A DNA stretch of 64,000 nt from positions 124,001 to 188,000 of the forward strand of contig NW_026251723.1 in assembly GCF_025024155.1 (NCBI RefSeq), in the 5' to 3' direction. The notes beneath the pieces are model-generated. The model was given only the letters and a program-made list of their open reading frames with translations, did not search any database and had not been told where the DNA came from. The DNA is from Gamsiella multidivaricata (taxonomy: Eukaryota > Mortierellomycota > Mortierellomycetes > Mortierellales > Mortierellaceae). Both the position numbers and the translations under genes were made by a program. Each line of letters opens with the position of its first letter. Position 1 is the first letter of the stretch. Below are positions 24,172 to 36,720 of the stretch, in pieces.

Positions 24172-27039
24172 ATGAACGCCTATGATAGCAACCATGAAGA
24201 CGACTTCCAAAACGATCAATGGGATGACGACTATAGCGCTGAGGAGAGTGAGATCGCTGAAGAAGTCCCAGTACTTCATGACGCTAGTCATCTTTGGAGC
24301 AATCCGGTGGCACCTTCACCAAGTACAGTCGACCTACAAAGCCAGGCCCTTTCATTGAAGGGCAGTCTGCAACTATTCCAACGTCTGCTGCTACTACTAT
24401 GCTCTCTCCATTAAGCAGAATGCGATATACCTCAGCATCGCTGGAAGATCTGGCCCAGGATCTGGCTCTTTACCAGGATCGGCGCCGGGTCCCATATGGG
24501 GCTTAGTACCAGGCTCCATATCAGGCTCCGTACCAGGCCTCGCACTAGGCTGCGTATCAGACTCAGGATCAAACGCCTTCTACGCAGAATCACAAATTCA
24601 GCCGCGCCCAAACTTTTCACTCTTTGCCTCGTCTGACTCGCGAGCGTAGTCTCGATACTGGAAGAAGATCGCCATATTCAGCGCCTTCACGGTCCATTAT
24701 TCCATCCCTAGCGCGTTCGCCCTCGTTCTCGGACCAGTCGATGTCTGCACGGTCCATTTCAAGTCGTGGATCGAACAGTGCTTCGTTTAGGAATTCGTCC
24801 ATGATGCATGCGTCTCATGTCGACTTTACCCGGTATTATGGTCTACAACTCGGCAGACTTCCTCCCGTGGGTGCCTGCGTGGCTGTTGGGAAGACTTATC
24901 TCGCTCTTATACCTATCAGGGACGTCGCTCCACGTCTCGAGATATCATCAATCCGCAGGTACTTCTTCGCAAAAATAAGAACAGAGTGCGACGATCCTGA
25001 CGCCTCAGGCGACATGTTCTGCCGAGTCGTTACTAACGGTCAGCACTGTGTAGCGCATGAGACACGTGAAAAAGGAACACCCTCTGATGCTTGATCAACT
25101 CATCGACTTCTGAATGGGCCAAGGAGAAGACCCTCTTGCCTCTAATCCCGTTACATCTCGGCAACCTGACTCGATGTTCCGTCGATCGACAAGACCGGGA
25201 CACAACAAACCTCAAGATGATAATAGAATGCGCGAGCTCTCAGTCGTTTTGGCAAAGGGCATTGCACTCGGCCAGTATCCAATCTCAATTACGGAAAGTG
25301 ATCTGGTGAAGAGCTTGGTGCGCTTCTTCGGCCCGAGCTGTGTTGAACCAAGCCGTGACTCCAGCGAGGACTCTTTGATGCGTGTTTACTACCAATTGGC
25401 TCATGATGTGAAGCAGATTTTTCTGAAAGACGTCGCTGTTGGGTCATTCACTGCTGATACATGGTCGAGCAAAGGAAACCGCAAATTTTTAGGTCTGACT
25501 TTTCACTACCTTCAACCAGACTTTACTCCACGATCTGTGGAAATCGGCTTCGTACCCTTGGAACCCTCACACAGGAGAAATTCTCCGAGATGTGATGCGT
25601 AAGTGAGCTATACAATCTATAAGTGCATGTGTTGCGCTTGCATGACATATGGATTATTGACGTTCAAGCGTCGCCTTTTTAATATTGTCTAGCGAAAATT
25701 TTTGAAGAATGGGGTCTTCAGAATAAAGTCGCTTGTGGACGACGGATCAAGGAGCCAATATTAAGAAAGCCATGGGTCTTCTCAGCGAAACAAAGAGTTA
25801 TGAATGGTGTCCCTGCTCTTCCCACAACATACAGCTATGCGTGAACACGGCCATCTCGGAAGCAGCAGATGTCGGGGCTTTGCTTGATAAATGCCAAGAG
25901 CTCTCCTCATTTTTCAGGAATGTCGCATATTTCACCAGAGTTCACTGTATATTTAGTTTAACAAGTGTACCTCCAGCTCACTATTATATTTAATACAAAT
26001 AGATACCCAATCGGTGTGGTGTGTGGAGCCACTCATTCTCAATCCCAAAAATATCTCAAGGAACAACGATGTTGCTAGCCGCCTTTTGAAGTCTGCCCAG
26101 AAATCGATGGATCCTTCAGCCAATACACTTAGACCGACGAGCCATTGTCCGACACGCTGGAACTCGAGATATCTTATGGGGACGCGCGTGGTGCAGCTCT
26201 TTCCTACTATTAACTCCTCAGTTCTCAACATGACGGGTCCTGATGCGTCAAGAGAGGCTAGGAATGCACCGAAGAAAACGCAGAATATTATAATTGACCA
26301 AGACAAAGCCTCCACCCTATAAGAAATCCTTGTCCTTCTTGGATCAGTCAACGACTTCACTAGGTAAGTCAGTATTGACCGCACGCCGATCGTTTCCATT
26401 GTTTACCCAACCATCCACAACTTGATCAACAAGGCAAGGATGCCTGCAGCCAATCGTACAGTGGAGGAATTTCGAAACAAGTTTGTGTGCGAGCTAGAAC
26501 GACGATGGAATTCACAACATATACCGGACGCTGTCCTCATCGCGACTTTTATGAACTCAGCTGATACCAACCACGCCATTTTCAGTAATATGGTACAACG
26601 CGAGAACGAAAGTGTAAGCCTACGAGGTTACGCGGAAAGTCAAATCCTCAAGATGTTACACTCCATGGTCAAGAATGGCTTCCGCTTCGACGATGCAATG
26701 GCAATGGGTGCGCGTGGAGACGATACCGACACTCAGTATTGGACAAGGAGGTTCAATGACGAGCTTAAGCGTTACGACATCGATGTGAAGGAAGTTCCTT
26801 GCGACACGTATCGGACTGAGCCACATGTTTGGTGGAGGCACAGAGTGAATGCGTTTCCATATTTGCCAAGCATTGCCCGCGTGTCCCTCTCCGTTCAAGC
26901 GTCATTGGTATCTTCGGAACGCCTGTTCAGTAGCGCTGGAGGCATTCTTACGCCTAAGCGAGCTAACTTCTCGGACTGCCTGTTTTACCGTACTTTACCA
27001 ATTAGAAGCCTGAGTTCCTTCATCTCGCAGGATAAATAA
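24172..27039 (+). pseudogene. hAT transposase, multiply frameshifted
   Basis: Begins with an acidic ORF (MNAYDSNHEDDFQNDQWDDD) and runs through Ser/Arg-rich and YQAP-repeat segments. It then enters the catalytic region (SFTADTWSSKGNRKFLGLTF, followed by the TDQGANIKKAMGLL and SSHNIQLCVNTA blocks typical of hAT). It ends with the hATC dimerisation domain (LPSIARVSLSVQASLVSSER, then LFSSAGGILTPKRANFSD, TAA at 27037-27039). Frame breaks are visible near 25565 (LEPSH versus PHTGEILRDVM in another frame) and near 25730 (KVAC versus TTDQGANI). An in-frame TAA is at 26320-26322. Introns such as 25602-25692 appear genuine. The N-terminal BED zinc finger expected in many hATs cannot be reconstructed. 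The element is therefore not autonomous. Confidence 0.85.
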
Positions 27040-27061
27040 CTAGATATGTTTACACACAAAA

Positions 27062-27265
27062 AAAAACGACTCGGCGTAATAGCATCGCATGCGTGAATGC
27101 ATGGGATCCCGTGTAGAGTTACACAGCGATATTGGCATCGTATTGTACCATGCAGGCGAAATGGTGCTGGTTGTGCTGAATTTGAGCTGGTTGGGCTGGC
27201 TGTGCTGAATTTGCGCTGAATTTGAGCTGACTGTGCTGGTTGTGCTGAATTTGAGCCAAGAAATT
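27062..27265 (-). repeat. Inner (subterminal) inverted repeat block, right
   Basis: Inverted counterpart of the left block, with more copies of the GCTGAATTTGAGCTG-type motif (at least four between 27165 and 27262). The two ends are therefore asymmetric in copy number. Confidence 0.85.
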
Positions 27266-27316
27266 TCAGCAGAGCACTTCCAAAAGCGCGGTGTAACACC
27301 CTCAGTTCTTGAAGTG

Positions 27317-27372
27317 CGCTTCTGCTTCCTCTGGTTACACCAAACTCTTGCGTACCCCCTTAACATCTGGAA
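27317..27372 (-). repeat. Outer terminal inverted repeat, right
   Basis: Mirror of the left outer repeat. It reads on + as CTTCTGCTTCCTCTGGTTAC and continues through CGTACCCCCTTAACATCTGG. Confidence 0.85.
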
Positions 27373-28724
27373 GCGTACATGAAAGCGCGCTTCGCTTTTA
27401 GAACTGAGGAAGACTAATTGACACCGTAATAAAGGAGCCTCTGCGTAAAACCACGGGCAGTTGGTGTACCGATTGGGAAACGGGATGAGATGTCGGACGG
27501 TGTTCGAAAGCAAGTTTCTTCGTCCCTTCACCAGTGAGCGAACGCGCACAACGAGCCCAAACGCACGTCCGACAACGATTCCAGCGCCAGTGTCTTTAAC
27601 ATTGCCGTGGCTCTGTCCTATTTTCACGCCAACAGTTTTCCCTCGTTAACGTTCTCATTTCGCGAATGCTAATGAGGGGGGAGGGCCATCCATAGCGCTG
27701 CAGCGCACAACTGCTTCAGGCATCTTCGATCGCGTTGTGCTGTGGAGCCTTGAATGGATCCAAGAAGCAGAATAGCAATGGTTCTGGATCCAAGGTAGGT
27801 ATAACGTTAAAAGTACATACGTATCTTACAAGACTCTTTGACTGTCGCAAGCACAGAGCCTAACTTTGGGTCTCGGCACACGATTTACGGCTGGTATGCA
27901 GCCGATTCAGAGAGGTGAGCAGATGCACAACATGAAGCCGTCACGGGGCCCGACATCTTTCTTGTTACAAGTGTTCGAGACTGTACCAGAGAAGGTATCA
28001 TAGGAAGCAATGACCAGGCGGTACATTGCCAAGGCAAAGAGCAAGCAAGTGTCTCTGTGCAAAGCCCTGTTTGGAGGAATTCACAGTGTAGATCGGCGCC
28101 ATCTAGGCACCTCGATAGCTTTACTATACACTTTATGGGGACTGAAATGGAAAAACCCGCGTTTTATAGAGTCTGTTCATGTAAAGAATATTCAACTGGG
28201 AGAGTCAATCGCAGTAGCGCGGTAAGCGGCCTTTTTTTTTTCTGCTTAATATAGTCCGCGTGCCTCCTCCCCAATTTTGTTCAGCTGGTCATCTTCGCTC
28301 CTTGATTGTTATACTTGAGTCGAGAGTGCTGTCAAGCAAGGCATCTTTAACGTCCAGTTCCTGATGCTTAACGAGACAATGCGGCTACAAGCATTGACAC
28401 AAAATGAGCTGGTTCAAAGTACGACTCGCAACATAGATCAAGAACAGGGCAATCATAGCTGTGAGTTTAGCCCAAGGAGAGGCCTGCTCAGCGTGCGAAT
28501 CTGTTGCATGCCGGTGCATCGTGGGCTCCTTTGCCCGCGCATCGACATGCTTGGACAGGAAATTATATTCGAATACGAAACAGACTACGCCCAAAAGAGT
28601 ACCGCACACGTTGCAGAGTGCTCTGGTTCAGAGTGAATGCAGAAAGCAGCATGAGCGATATACCTGGCCTGTCCTTGTTCCTCATGAGCCCTGCTTTTCC
28701 CACACTTGTTTCTTTGTCATCTTT
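27373..28724. other. Unassigned sequence between hAT element and LINE-like tail
   Basis: Short protein-like patches only (for example around 27880-28220, RRYIAKAKSKQVSLCKALFG), broken by stops. They may be remains of older insertions. No family recognised and no intact gene. Confidence 0.4.
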
Positions 28725-28925
28725 GTAAAGTAAAGTAGAGTAAAGTAAAGTAGTAAATAGGATAAGACCCCCCGAAGGAGGCCAAAAAACCCCCAAGGCC
28801 AAGAACCCCCAGCTATTTAGCCAGTGGTCAAGCACCTCAAGGGATGCTACGTGCCATGCTGAGCAAGCACGAAGACTTCGAGGGGAAAAAGAAAGAGGGG
28901 GAGGATGGTCTTTTTATACTCCACA
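28725..28925 (-). mobile_element. Short LINE-like 3' tail fragment with TTTAC repeats
   Basis: Read on the minus strand: GGAGTATAAAAAGAC, a pyrimidine-rich stretch, then GGCCTCC-TTCG-GGGGGTC (five-pair hairpin with a UUCG loop), then TTATCC and a run of TTTAC units up to 28725. This order resembles 3' ends of non-LTR retrotransposons. It is shared in outline with the tail in each arm of the inverted repeat (see 43628-44198). No reverse transcriptase is present. Confidence 0.45.
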
Positions 28926-31620
28926 GGAGGTAGTCACTTAGCGCAACAACTGATCACTGATCTGATCGTTGGACCGCATTGGCCGGTTGACAATTGTGGG
29001 ACCCTCGATCCAAAGACGCAGCAGTCAATTTGCATACCCGGGAATAGCGCATGACTTCTGTTCAGCAGTGCTATCGAGAGTGAACTTCAGCCGAGTTTTA
29101 ACAGCGGTCAAGGAGGGACCCCTCTAGGCACACACGCACACACGCACACACGCACAATCAAACAACGCTGCAGACATCCTGCTTCCTCCACTGCTCCACT
29201 GCTCCACTGCTCTGGACCTGCGAGAGTCCGTTTGCTAACCAACACAGTTCACCACATCAAGTTGGAGTGTGAACCTTGACCACTCTGATATCTCATAGTG
29301 CCTGAGCCCATTCTTTGGTTTGTTTACCTCGCACATTGTTTTGCTCTCTGCTTCGCCTATCAGTATCCCTGAGCAGCAGTAGCCATACAGCTGCAGCGGA
29401 TCACCGCAGAGGCCAGCAGAGTTTCAGAAAGGTATGTCTTCAGGGCCCAGTCTTTGTTATTCTCTCTTGTGGATAAGAAGTGCCTGTGTGTGACTTCTGG
29501 CTTCTTAACGGGCTTCCTGTGCTTGCTTTTGTACAAACTGCTCTTCGTGTAGCTTGTGCTCCCGTCTGCTTCGAAAGAGACGAGGCAGCAACCATGCACC
29601 GTCTGCTCAGAGCGAGAGCCTCAGTCCAGTCAATCTCAATCTAGCACGCTGCCCAGCGCGTCGGGCCCGTCGAGTCCACCAAGTCTGAAAATGAAGATAT
29701 GAAAAAGCTATGTGCGCTCCACTCCTCCCATTCTTCTCCCCTCCTCTCCTCACTCCACTCCTCCCATTCTTCTCCCCTCCTCTCCTCACTCCATCCCACT
29801 CCACTCCCCCTACCATTATCGTACTCGACCCCTTCATCACCCCCATCGTCGCCAGGACTAACACCATGTAACTACGTTTACGGCTTTATTGGCTGCCGAT
29901 CGTATCGTTCTTGAGCATACTCCATGCGGCGAATCTTCTGGTTTGGGCTACTGCACATTTTTTTTTATATAACAAAAAAGGGGCGAAGCACCGTTTTCAC
30001 ACCTTGGCCTCGAGGCAAAGGGGTTTGATTAAAAAGCGTCGTCCTTCTCAGTCAACTTTCCGGAGCCATAGGCTGAAAAAAGATAATGTAGAAGAGCAAA
30101 CATCAATCAGCGTGACTACAAACTGTCGGGTTTGGGCAATCGGTGGTGTTGGAAAGAAAAGAAAAGAAAAAGAAAAACAGCGTATAAAGACAGCCAGCAT
30201 CTCCGTATACTCTATTCCCCAGGATATCCTTCTAATGACCCCGGACTACTATACAATTATTCCGTTTCGCGTCCTCATCGCGCGCTTGCTCTCCCTGCAT
30301 CATCGCTATATCTATCGGCAGGGAATTCTCATCTAACAATCCGCCTCTCAACTAGATATGCCACCCTATCTAGATGACGACCCCTCTTTCGCCACTGAGG
30401 AATCCTTCCGGGACCCTATACACCTCTGTGCCAACACCATACTCTTCAGCATCGCCCCCTTCACCTTATGTGCCCGCAGTGTCGACAGTTGGTCGCTCTC
30501 TTCCACCCTCAGGCGGCCCATCATCACCTTGACCCTTTGGAGCGTTGCTATCGGCATCTTATCCGACATTTACATCCTGTTCAACTAGGAAAGCTGCAAA
30601 GATCCGTACTTTATCAACACAGACGAGATGTTATATCCAATACGGGGTCAGCAACTGTGAAGTCCTCTGTGGTATCTTGCTCATCATTGAGAGATTCATG
30701 ATTATCTATCGAAGACACAATTCCAGGTGGAATCATCACGCTGTGTACCAACCAGATCCTTCACCGCCTACGGACAATGATGTCAGGCAGCGAACAACTC
30801 TAGAGGGGTAATCGAGCTGATGACTATTTCATTTAGTCAGAATATCGACGGTGCCGCGCTACTCAGCGGCTTTACTTGACAACCATGTGTAATAACCGCG
30901 TTGTGTTAAATCCGGGGACCATCCCCATCCCCCATCATCGTTTCTCCAACCCCTGTGTAACACAGAGTGTCCATGCGCGCTTGTTCTGCCATGCACACCA
31001 CGAGAATCAAAACGTCTTTTGTCTTTTCTTTTCTGATCATATAAGCGAATAAGCGGCGAAGATATGAGATGTTGTGTGATTGCCGGCGCCCATGTGGGGG
31101 GAAGGGTCTCTCATTTCTGTTCTAGTGGGTCACCAATCAGGATGCGGACTCGAAGGAATCGTCCTCAAACGAGTCAAACGAAATTCACCCAAACGGATGT
31201 TTCGCTCTGGGGAGTGGAGGGAGGGTTATCTAGCGTTTTGTTTACATCGCTGCAATGCTCCCTGGCCATGAGACGACTTTTTTTTTTTTACAGGAAAAAA
31301 AAGGGCGCCTTCTATCACTCTCTCTTCATCGCTTCACGGCTGGCCCTCCCTCCGTCACCATCTCTTCCACTCCACCCTTGCTCCTCACAGCACTCTTTTG
31401 CCCTCACTCTTCTTCTTCTCTCCACGACATCCTCTGCTGAAATTGCTTTTCGCCTCACTTGATAACTAATTCAGATATCCAAGCAAGGGCTCGCAGTGGA
31501 TCACTTCCAAAATACATCAACGACCTATAACTTGCCCCTCCCTTTTTTTTCTCACTCTGCAAAGGCAGCAGACTCTTCCTCACACTATCCATTCATTTCG
31601 CTCGCGGTCGTTGGACACAG
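28926..31620. other. Gene-poor region before the purine permease gene
   Basis: Holds (ACACGC)n-like simple repeats near 29128-29153, a CTCCACTG triplication near 29187-29213, the 36-bp tandem duplication listed separately, and overlapping short ORFs around 30358-30811 on + that look protein-like but share no frame. No gene supported. Confidence 0.45.
29721..29792. repeat. 36-bp tandem duplication
   Basis: Two exact head-to-tail copies (29721-29756 and 29757-29792) of a pyrimidine-rich unit beginning ACTCCTCCCATTCTTCTCCC. Confidence 0.9.
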
Positions 31621-33661
31621 ATGGCCATGTTCTTTGAGAGATTGAATTACAATATGGCGATGTCTCCCATCGGAAGATACTTTCGTCTCGAGGGCTCTGG
31701 TGCGCGTCGGGAGCGACTTGGCTCCAAATTCACTACAGAGCTGCGTGCTGGTCTGACTACATTCGTGACCATGGCAAGTTGAAGGGATTTCCGGATGGGG
31801 AAGCAAAAGAGCGCACCTGAAGGACCGAAAGAGGGAGCTGTCTTCTCTTTCATCCTTTTATCGCAGTGAATTCTGTTGAATATGGTGTGCGTTGACAGCG
31901 TTAGTCCTCTTTTGGTTACACACAAAAATTAACACCTTCTGTTCCGCATAGGCCTACATCATCTCGGTCAACGCCCTAATTGTCACGGACTCTGGTGGTC
32001 CCTGTGTCTGCAACGATGCTGGCAACACCACCGATGTCGGCTGCTTCAATGACCCCGACTACGTTCAGTGTCTTAGGATACTCAAACTCGACCTCATCAC
32101 TGCTACTGCCGCCATCGCCTGTCTCTCTACGCTTCTCATGGGTCTTTTTGCGAACCTCCCTCTTGGTCTTGCGCCCGGTATGGGACTGAACGCCTATTTT
32201 ACATACACGGTCGTGGGATTTCACGGCTCCAAGGCGATCAAGTACGAAACCGCCCTCGCTGCCGTCTTTATAGAGGGCATTCTCTTTGTGCTGCTGTCAG
32301 TCTTTGGAATCCGACAATGGCTCGCGCGGTTGGTCCCACAGTCGATCAAGATCGCTACGGGTGCCGGCATTGGATTGTACTTGATGTTCATCGGTGTCCA
32401 GTCTTCGGCTGGTATTGGGTTGATCGGAAGAGATGATGCCACGCTGGTGACCCTGACAGGATGTATCAAGGATGCGACGGGCCTATGTGAGGATGGAACG
32501 CGCATGCGGAGTCCGACTACTTGGATGGGTATCTTTGGATTCGTGATCATATCGATCTGTCTACTCTACCGCGTCAAGGGTGCGGTCTTGGTCGGGATCT
32601 TGTTCATTTCAATCTTGTCCTGGTTCCGGGGCACGACATTCACGTACTTCCCGTACACGGACGCCGGCAACGCCATGTTTGATTACTTCAAGAAAGTTGT
32701 GACCTTCCATCCGATCGAGTATACGCTGGGAAAGATGAACTTTCAGCTGAATAACTCGGAGATTTGGATCGCGCTGATCACATTCTTGTACGTCGATATC
32801 ATGGACACCACAGGAACGCTGTATTCTATGGCGAAGTTTGGAGGATTCATGTACAAGAACGGAGACTTTGACGGATCGTCAGCGGCGTTCTTGTGTGATG
32901 CGACCTCTATATCGATCGGGGCCTGCTTTGGTGTCCCACCTGTTACAGCGTTTATCGAATCCGGCGCCGGAATCACAGAGGGTGGCAAGACCGGTCTGGC
33001 CTCGGTCGTCACGGCGTTCCTGTTCTTTATCTCACTATTCTTCTCGCCGATCTTTGCGTCGTTCCCACCCTGGGCTACTGGTCCCGCACTGATCGTAGTC
33101 GGGTCGATGATGATCAAGTCTGTGCGATCCATCAACTGGGACTATATCGGCGATGCCATCCCTGCGTTCTTGACGATCGCGTTGATGCCTCTCTCATACT
33201 CGATCGCGTATGGCCTGATTGCGGGCGTAGGATCCTATGCGGTCATCAATGGGAGCGTGTATTTCTTGGAGATCATCTCTGGAGGCAGGTTCACGCCCGA
33301 GGACAAGGATTTGAAGGAGCCGTGGACGAATGAAGGATTCACACTGGCGAATGTGCTGCCTGGATGGGTCCAGAGATTGATTTGCAAGGTGCGCGGGGAG
33401 ATGTATATCGATCCATTGGATGTGCTTGAGGAGGAGGAGCGGCTGGAAAGGGAGGCTGCGGCGAGAGCGGAGGAGGATACGAAAATTCATCTACATGGAA
33501 ATGAAGTTCATGATGTGGCCGATATTCTGCAGGGAGCTCATGGTGGACATCATGGCATGGAGTATCCGTCAAGATCGTTACAGTTGCAGCAGCAACATGC
33601 CACCTCGGATCACACGGAATCAATTGCCGAGAGCGGGATTAATGGGACGCCTAGGTACTGA
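31621..33661 (+). CDS. azgA: AzgA-like purine permease (adenine/guanine/hypoxanthine uptake)
   Basis: Plasma-membrane purine-base/H+ symporter of the AzgA/PbuG branch of the NCS2 (NAT/NCS2) superfamily, 620 residues. Exon 1 is 31621-31773, exon 2 is 31952-33661. The join gives AGLTTFVTM-AYIISVNAL, the conserved first membrane segment. The donor is GCAAGT, so this is a GC-AG intron. Signatures: GLAPGMGLNAYFTY, DIMDTTGTLYSMAKFGGF, and the substrate-site region TAFIESGAGITEGGKTGLAS. A 110-residue charged tail with an acidic stretch (DVLEEEERLEREAAARAEED) and a Gln-rich segment follows the membrane core. AATAAA is at 33726-33731. The family is clear; the exact base specificity is inferred from Aspergillus AzgA. 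Confidence 0.95.
31774..31951 (+). other. GC-AG intron of the purine permease gene
   Basis: Donor ATG|GCAAGT, acceptor CCGCATAG|GCC, 178 bp, phase 0. No GT donor nearby would restore the conserved FVTMAYIIS segment. Confidence 0.85.
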
Positions 33662-36600
33662 ACGGCTAGAAAACAAAAAGAAGCGTGTTCTCCTGCTTTG
33701 TCTATACCAAATTTATTCGCGTCGAAATAAAAGCGCGCAGGATATCGTTGACGGCACTGACACCTCTCTCTCACGATGAAAAGGATCTTTTTGGCGACGT
33801 TAACAACTGGAACGCGGTGTCGCTGTTCATTTAGTTTCGATTAGCGATAGTCTTTGCCCAAACTACAAACTGGCCACACTAGCAGAGAACCTGCGTTGTC
33901 CAGATGTGGTGCTAATGGTTCCTCAGGGTACTTGGATGTTATCCCGCGTATGAGAGTGCGGTTGCGCTTAAAGATATTTGAATGTTGTCTGAACTTTATT
34001 TCTCGCGTCTCTCATCCCACAAATGACAACGTCCGTCCCAAGCTCTTTCATAGACGCGTGCTGTGCGACGATCTCTTGATCCAAATCGGGTTCGGTCTAG
34101 ACTAAACGAGCAATTGGTCTCCCTAGCCAAGCAAGGCAATACAGTTGCCGAAGATGTGGGATGGCATTAAGGATTTCATTTGTTCCGAGGAGCAAGAAGG
34201 AACAATCGTTCCAAAACAAACAATCCACGACTCCCCCTGCAGCGTCTGAGATACAGAAAAGGCAAAAGATGTAGTCTATCTTACCTGTCTCTTTTACCTT
34301 TGCTCGGCGGAAAGAAAAAACTGTTATTTGCTATACACTTCGGGGATATAAAATAAAAATAAAAATATAAGTCAAACTAAGATACAGACCGTGAATGAGG
34401 ACAGGCCAAAAACTAATGGTGCGTCCCTGAGATTGTCTGCTTGGTAGACTTGGGCAGCCAGGTTTAATGACACATGTCGCCAGTTGACTACATCACAGTC
34501 CTTATGCATAGTTTGCTTGGTCACTCCCGCGTTACTCCACTGCAATTCTCAAAGGCAGCTCCACAACACGAACGTGAACGAAATGACTTCGCCATACATG
34601 TACAATCGGATGTACCAGATACATTCTAGGACATACGCAATCATGTCGTCATTGGGCACGGAGGAAAACTTTTCTATCTCCATCCAAAAGTACGCAAGGA
34701 GCCTGAGACCTGGTCCAGTCGTCGTATCTTTCTCTTCACGACGAGAAAGCGGCTACGGGAAACGCACTTGGCGATCCTCAATTGCTTTAGGAAAGGTAGA
34801 CGCGTAGTCGCGGACTCGCTCAAAAACTATAGTCCAAAAAGAAAGTTCAGCACAGCATGAGTTGAATACAGGGTAGATCCACATACAATCCTCAAGAATG
34901 TAGACTACAAGGCCATGTTGTGTAACGTGCTGCTGAAAAAGTTGAAGTGAATATAAATATATGCAAATGTCGCCCCTGCAAAAAAGAGAGAAAAAACTCC
35001 TTCTTACACACATACAAAAGCCAGGAAACTGGTACAAATGCCCTCTCGTCTCTCTCTCATCACGGCAGCAACAGCAGGTACAGAGTAAGAAGAAGAAAAT
35101 AAAATGACGAGCAGGATATGCGGCCTCCAGAGTGGGTGATGGGTGGTTGCGCAGGTGTGCATGCGTGAAATAGAGCCTTGTCAGAAAGTCGCGGACCAAT
35201 ATTTTTTTTAGAATAGCTTCTCAATTCAACAAATAAGGTTGCGTCTAAATAAACCGCCGTCAACCACTTCGATGTCATGTCTCCTCACCGCCATTATCTT
35301 CACCAGCTGCATCCACCTACAGAGCTAGTAGCGCGTTAATCGATACTGACTAGGTATTCAATTAAAATATAATTTTCCAATGAGGACAAAACAAGACAAC
35401 TTTCTTGAATTGCTGGGACGACCACATAAAGCTGTCCTGGAAAAGATTCACTTTATGCTCCGCGGCCAAAGCTGTTAGAGTTATATTTTGGCAATTCTAA
35501 ATCAGATTGAATACTACCCCGTTTTGGCAACCCACTTGCTTTTGCAATTGAAGATAGGGAGGAGGAAGAGGATAGGACGTGTGTAGGATAGGATTGGGGA
35601 TGGATGCAGATTGGTGGCGAAGGCATTAAACTGAAAGAGCTATTGAGAAATCATGTTGCAGACCTTCTGGCGAGGACTCTGGAGTTCATATCTGCTTTAA
35701 ATAGCAAGTGGCCATGGTATGAGAGAGAGAGTAAAGGATGGCCTTTTTTGTTGTTTGGACTTAACAGGTATCTCCGGCCTTGGCAAACAGCTTTGTTGAC
35801 CGCTTTCTCCTCCCCTCTTTCTGTTAACGACTCTGTTGCCCCATGCACCCTGCCTTTCCCACTGCAAACGAGAAAATTCTGATATCACTCTTTTTAAATG
35901 ACCTTTTGGACACAGCACTGTTCACTGTTCAACTGCACACTTCACAGCCAGCACACTAGCTCAATTCTCCATCTCCATCTCCCAGCAGCAGTATAAATAC
36001 CTTCTCCCTTCTTACTATCTGGCCTCCCGCATTTCGCTCTCTCCTCACTACCATTCCTGTGCTCGTTGTCTTTTCGTGCTAGTCTGCATATAGCAAACAA
36101 AGCCGGCAATTGTTTGTTCTCTCCTGTCCTTTCCTATCCTTTTCTTTTCTTTCCTTTCACATCAACCATTGAAAAGAACTAGTTCCTTTCTCCTCCTATT
36201 TGAGTAAGAACCGGCGCACTCGCCACTTTGCTAAGCACGCGTTTTTTTTTTCTCCCCAAGCTTTTTTGTTCACGAATCCAATTTTCTTGCTTTCCTGTAG
36301 CTCACCCCGATTTCGTGTCCCCCCACAATCCATCCCTTTCCTTCTCAGGTCTCTCGGCCTCGGCTTTGTCTGCCTGCTGCTGCTATCTCGCTCGCTCGCT
36401 ACGCTTTGTCCCCTAGCGGATTCTCCATCCAGCCTTATTGGTTGATCGTTTGTCGCCCTTTGCTCCTTGCCTCTGCCCGTTCCCGACCAGTCTCTTGTCC
36501 TTGTCGGCAACCAGCCAGGTTACACCAGACACGAACAAACATATTGAGGAAGAGCTAAGGAGCGAGAAAGAGAAAGAGAGAGAAAGAGAGAGAAAGAGAG

Positions 36601-36720
36601 AGAAAGAGAAAGAGAGAGAGAAAGAAAGTTCAAGAGTGAGAAGTGTGCTGTCGTTGAGAAGAGATAAAGCTCTTTTTAAGAGAAGGGGAGCCGGCATAGA
36701 CATTGATGCCAAGTCGCTGA
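33662..36720. other. Intergenic region; promoter-like sequence at its right end
   Basis: No coding sequence supported. Near 35990 there is TATAAATAC followed by a long CT-rich tract (36000-36400) and a GA-rich run (36560-36630, mostly GAGAAA units). These look like the promoter and long 5' leader of the LRR gene at 36721. Confidence 0.5.

Larger units (their letters stand above)
23628..27372 (+). mobile_element. Degenerate hAT-superfamily DNA transposon
   Basis: About 3.7 kb bounded by inverted repeats. The outer pair begins GCTTCCAG(G/A)TGTTAAGGGGG at the left end and is mirrored near 27317-27372. An inner pair consists of multiple copies of a CAGCTCAAATTCAGCACA-like motif plus a common block around TTTCGCCTGCATGGTACAAT. 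Between them lies a broken transposase whose C-terminal part matches the hAT dimerisation region. The 8-bp target duplications expected of hAT elements were looked for next to the outer repeats and not found, so the ends are approximate. Confidence 0.85.
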
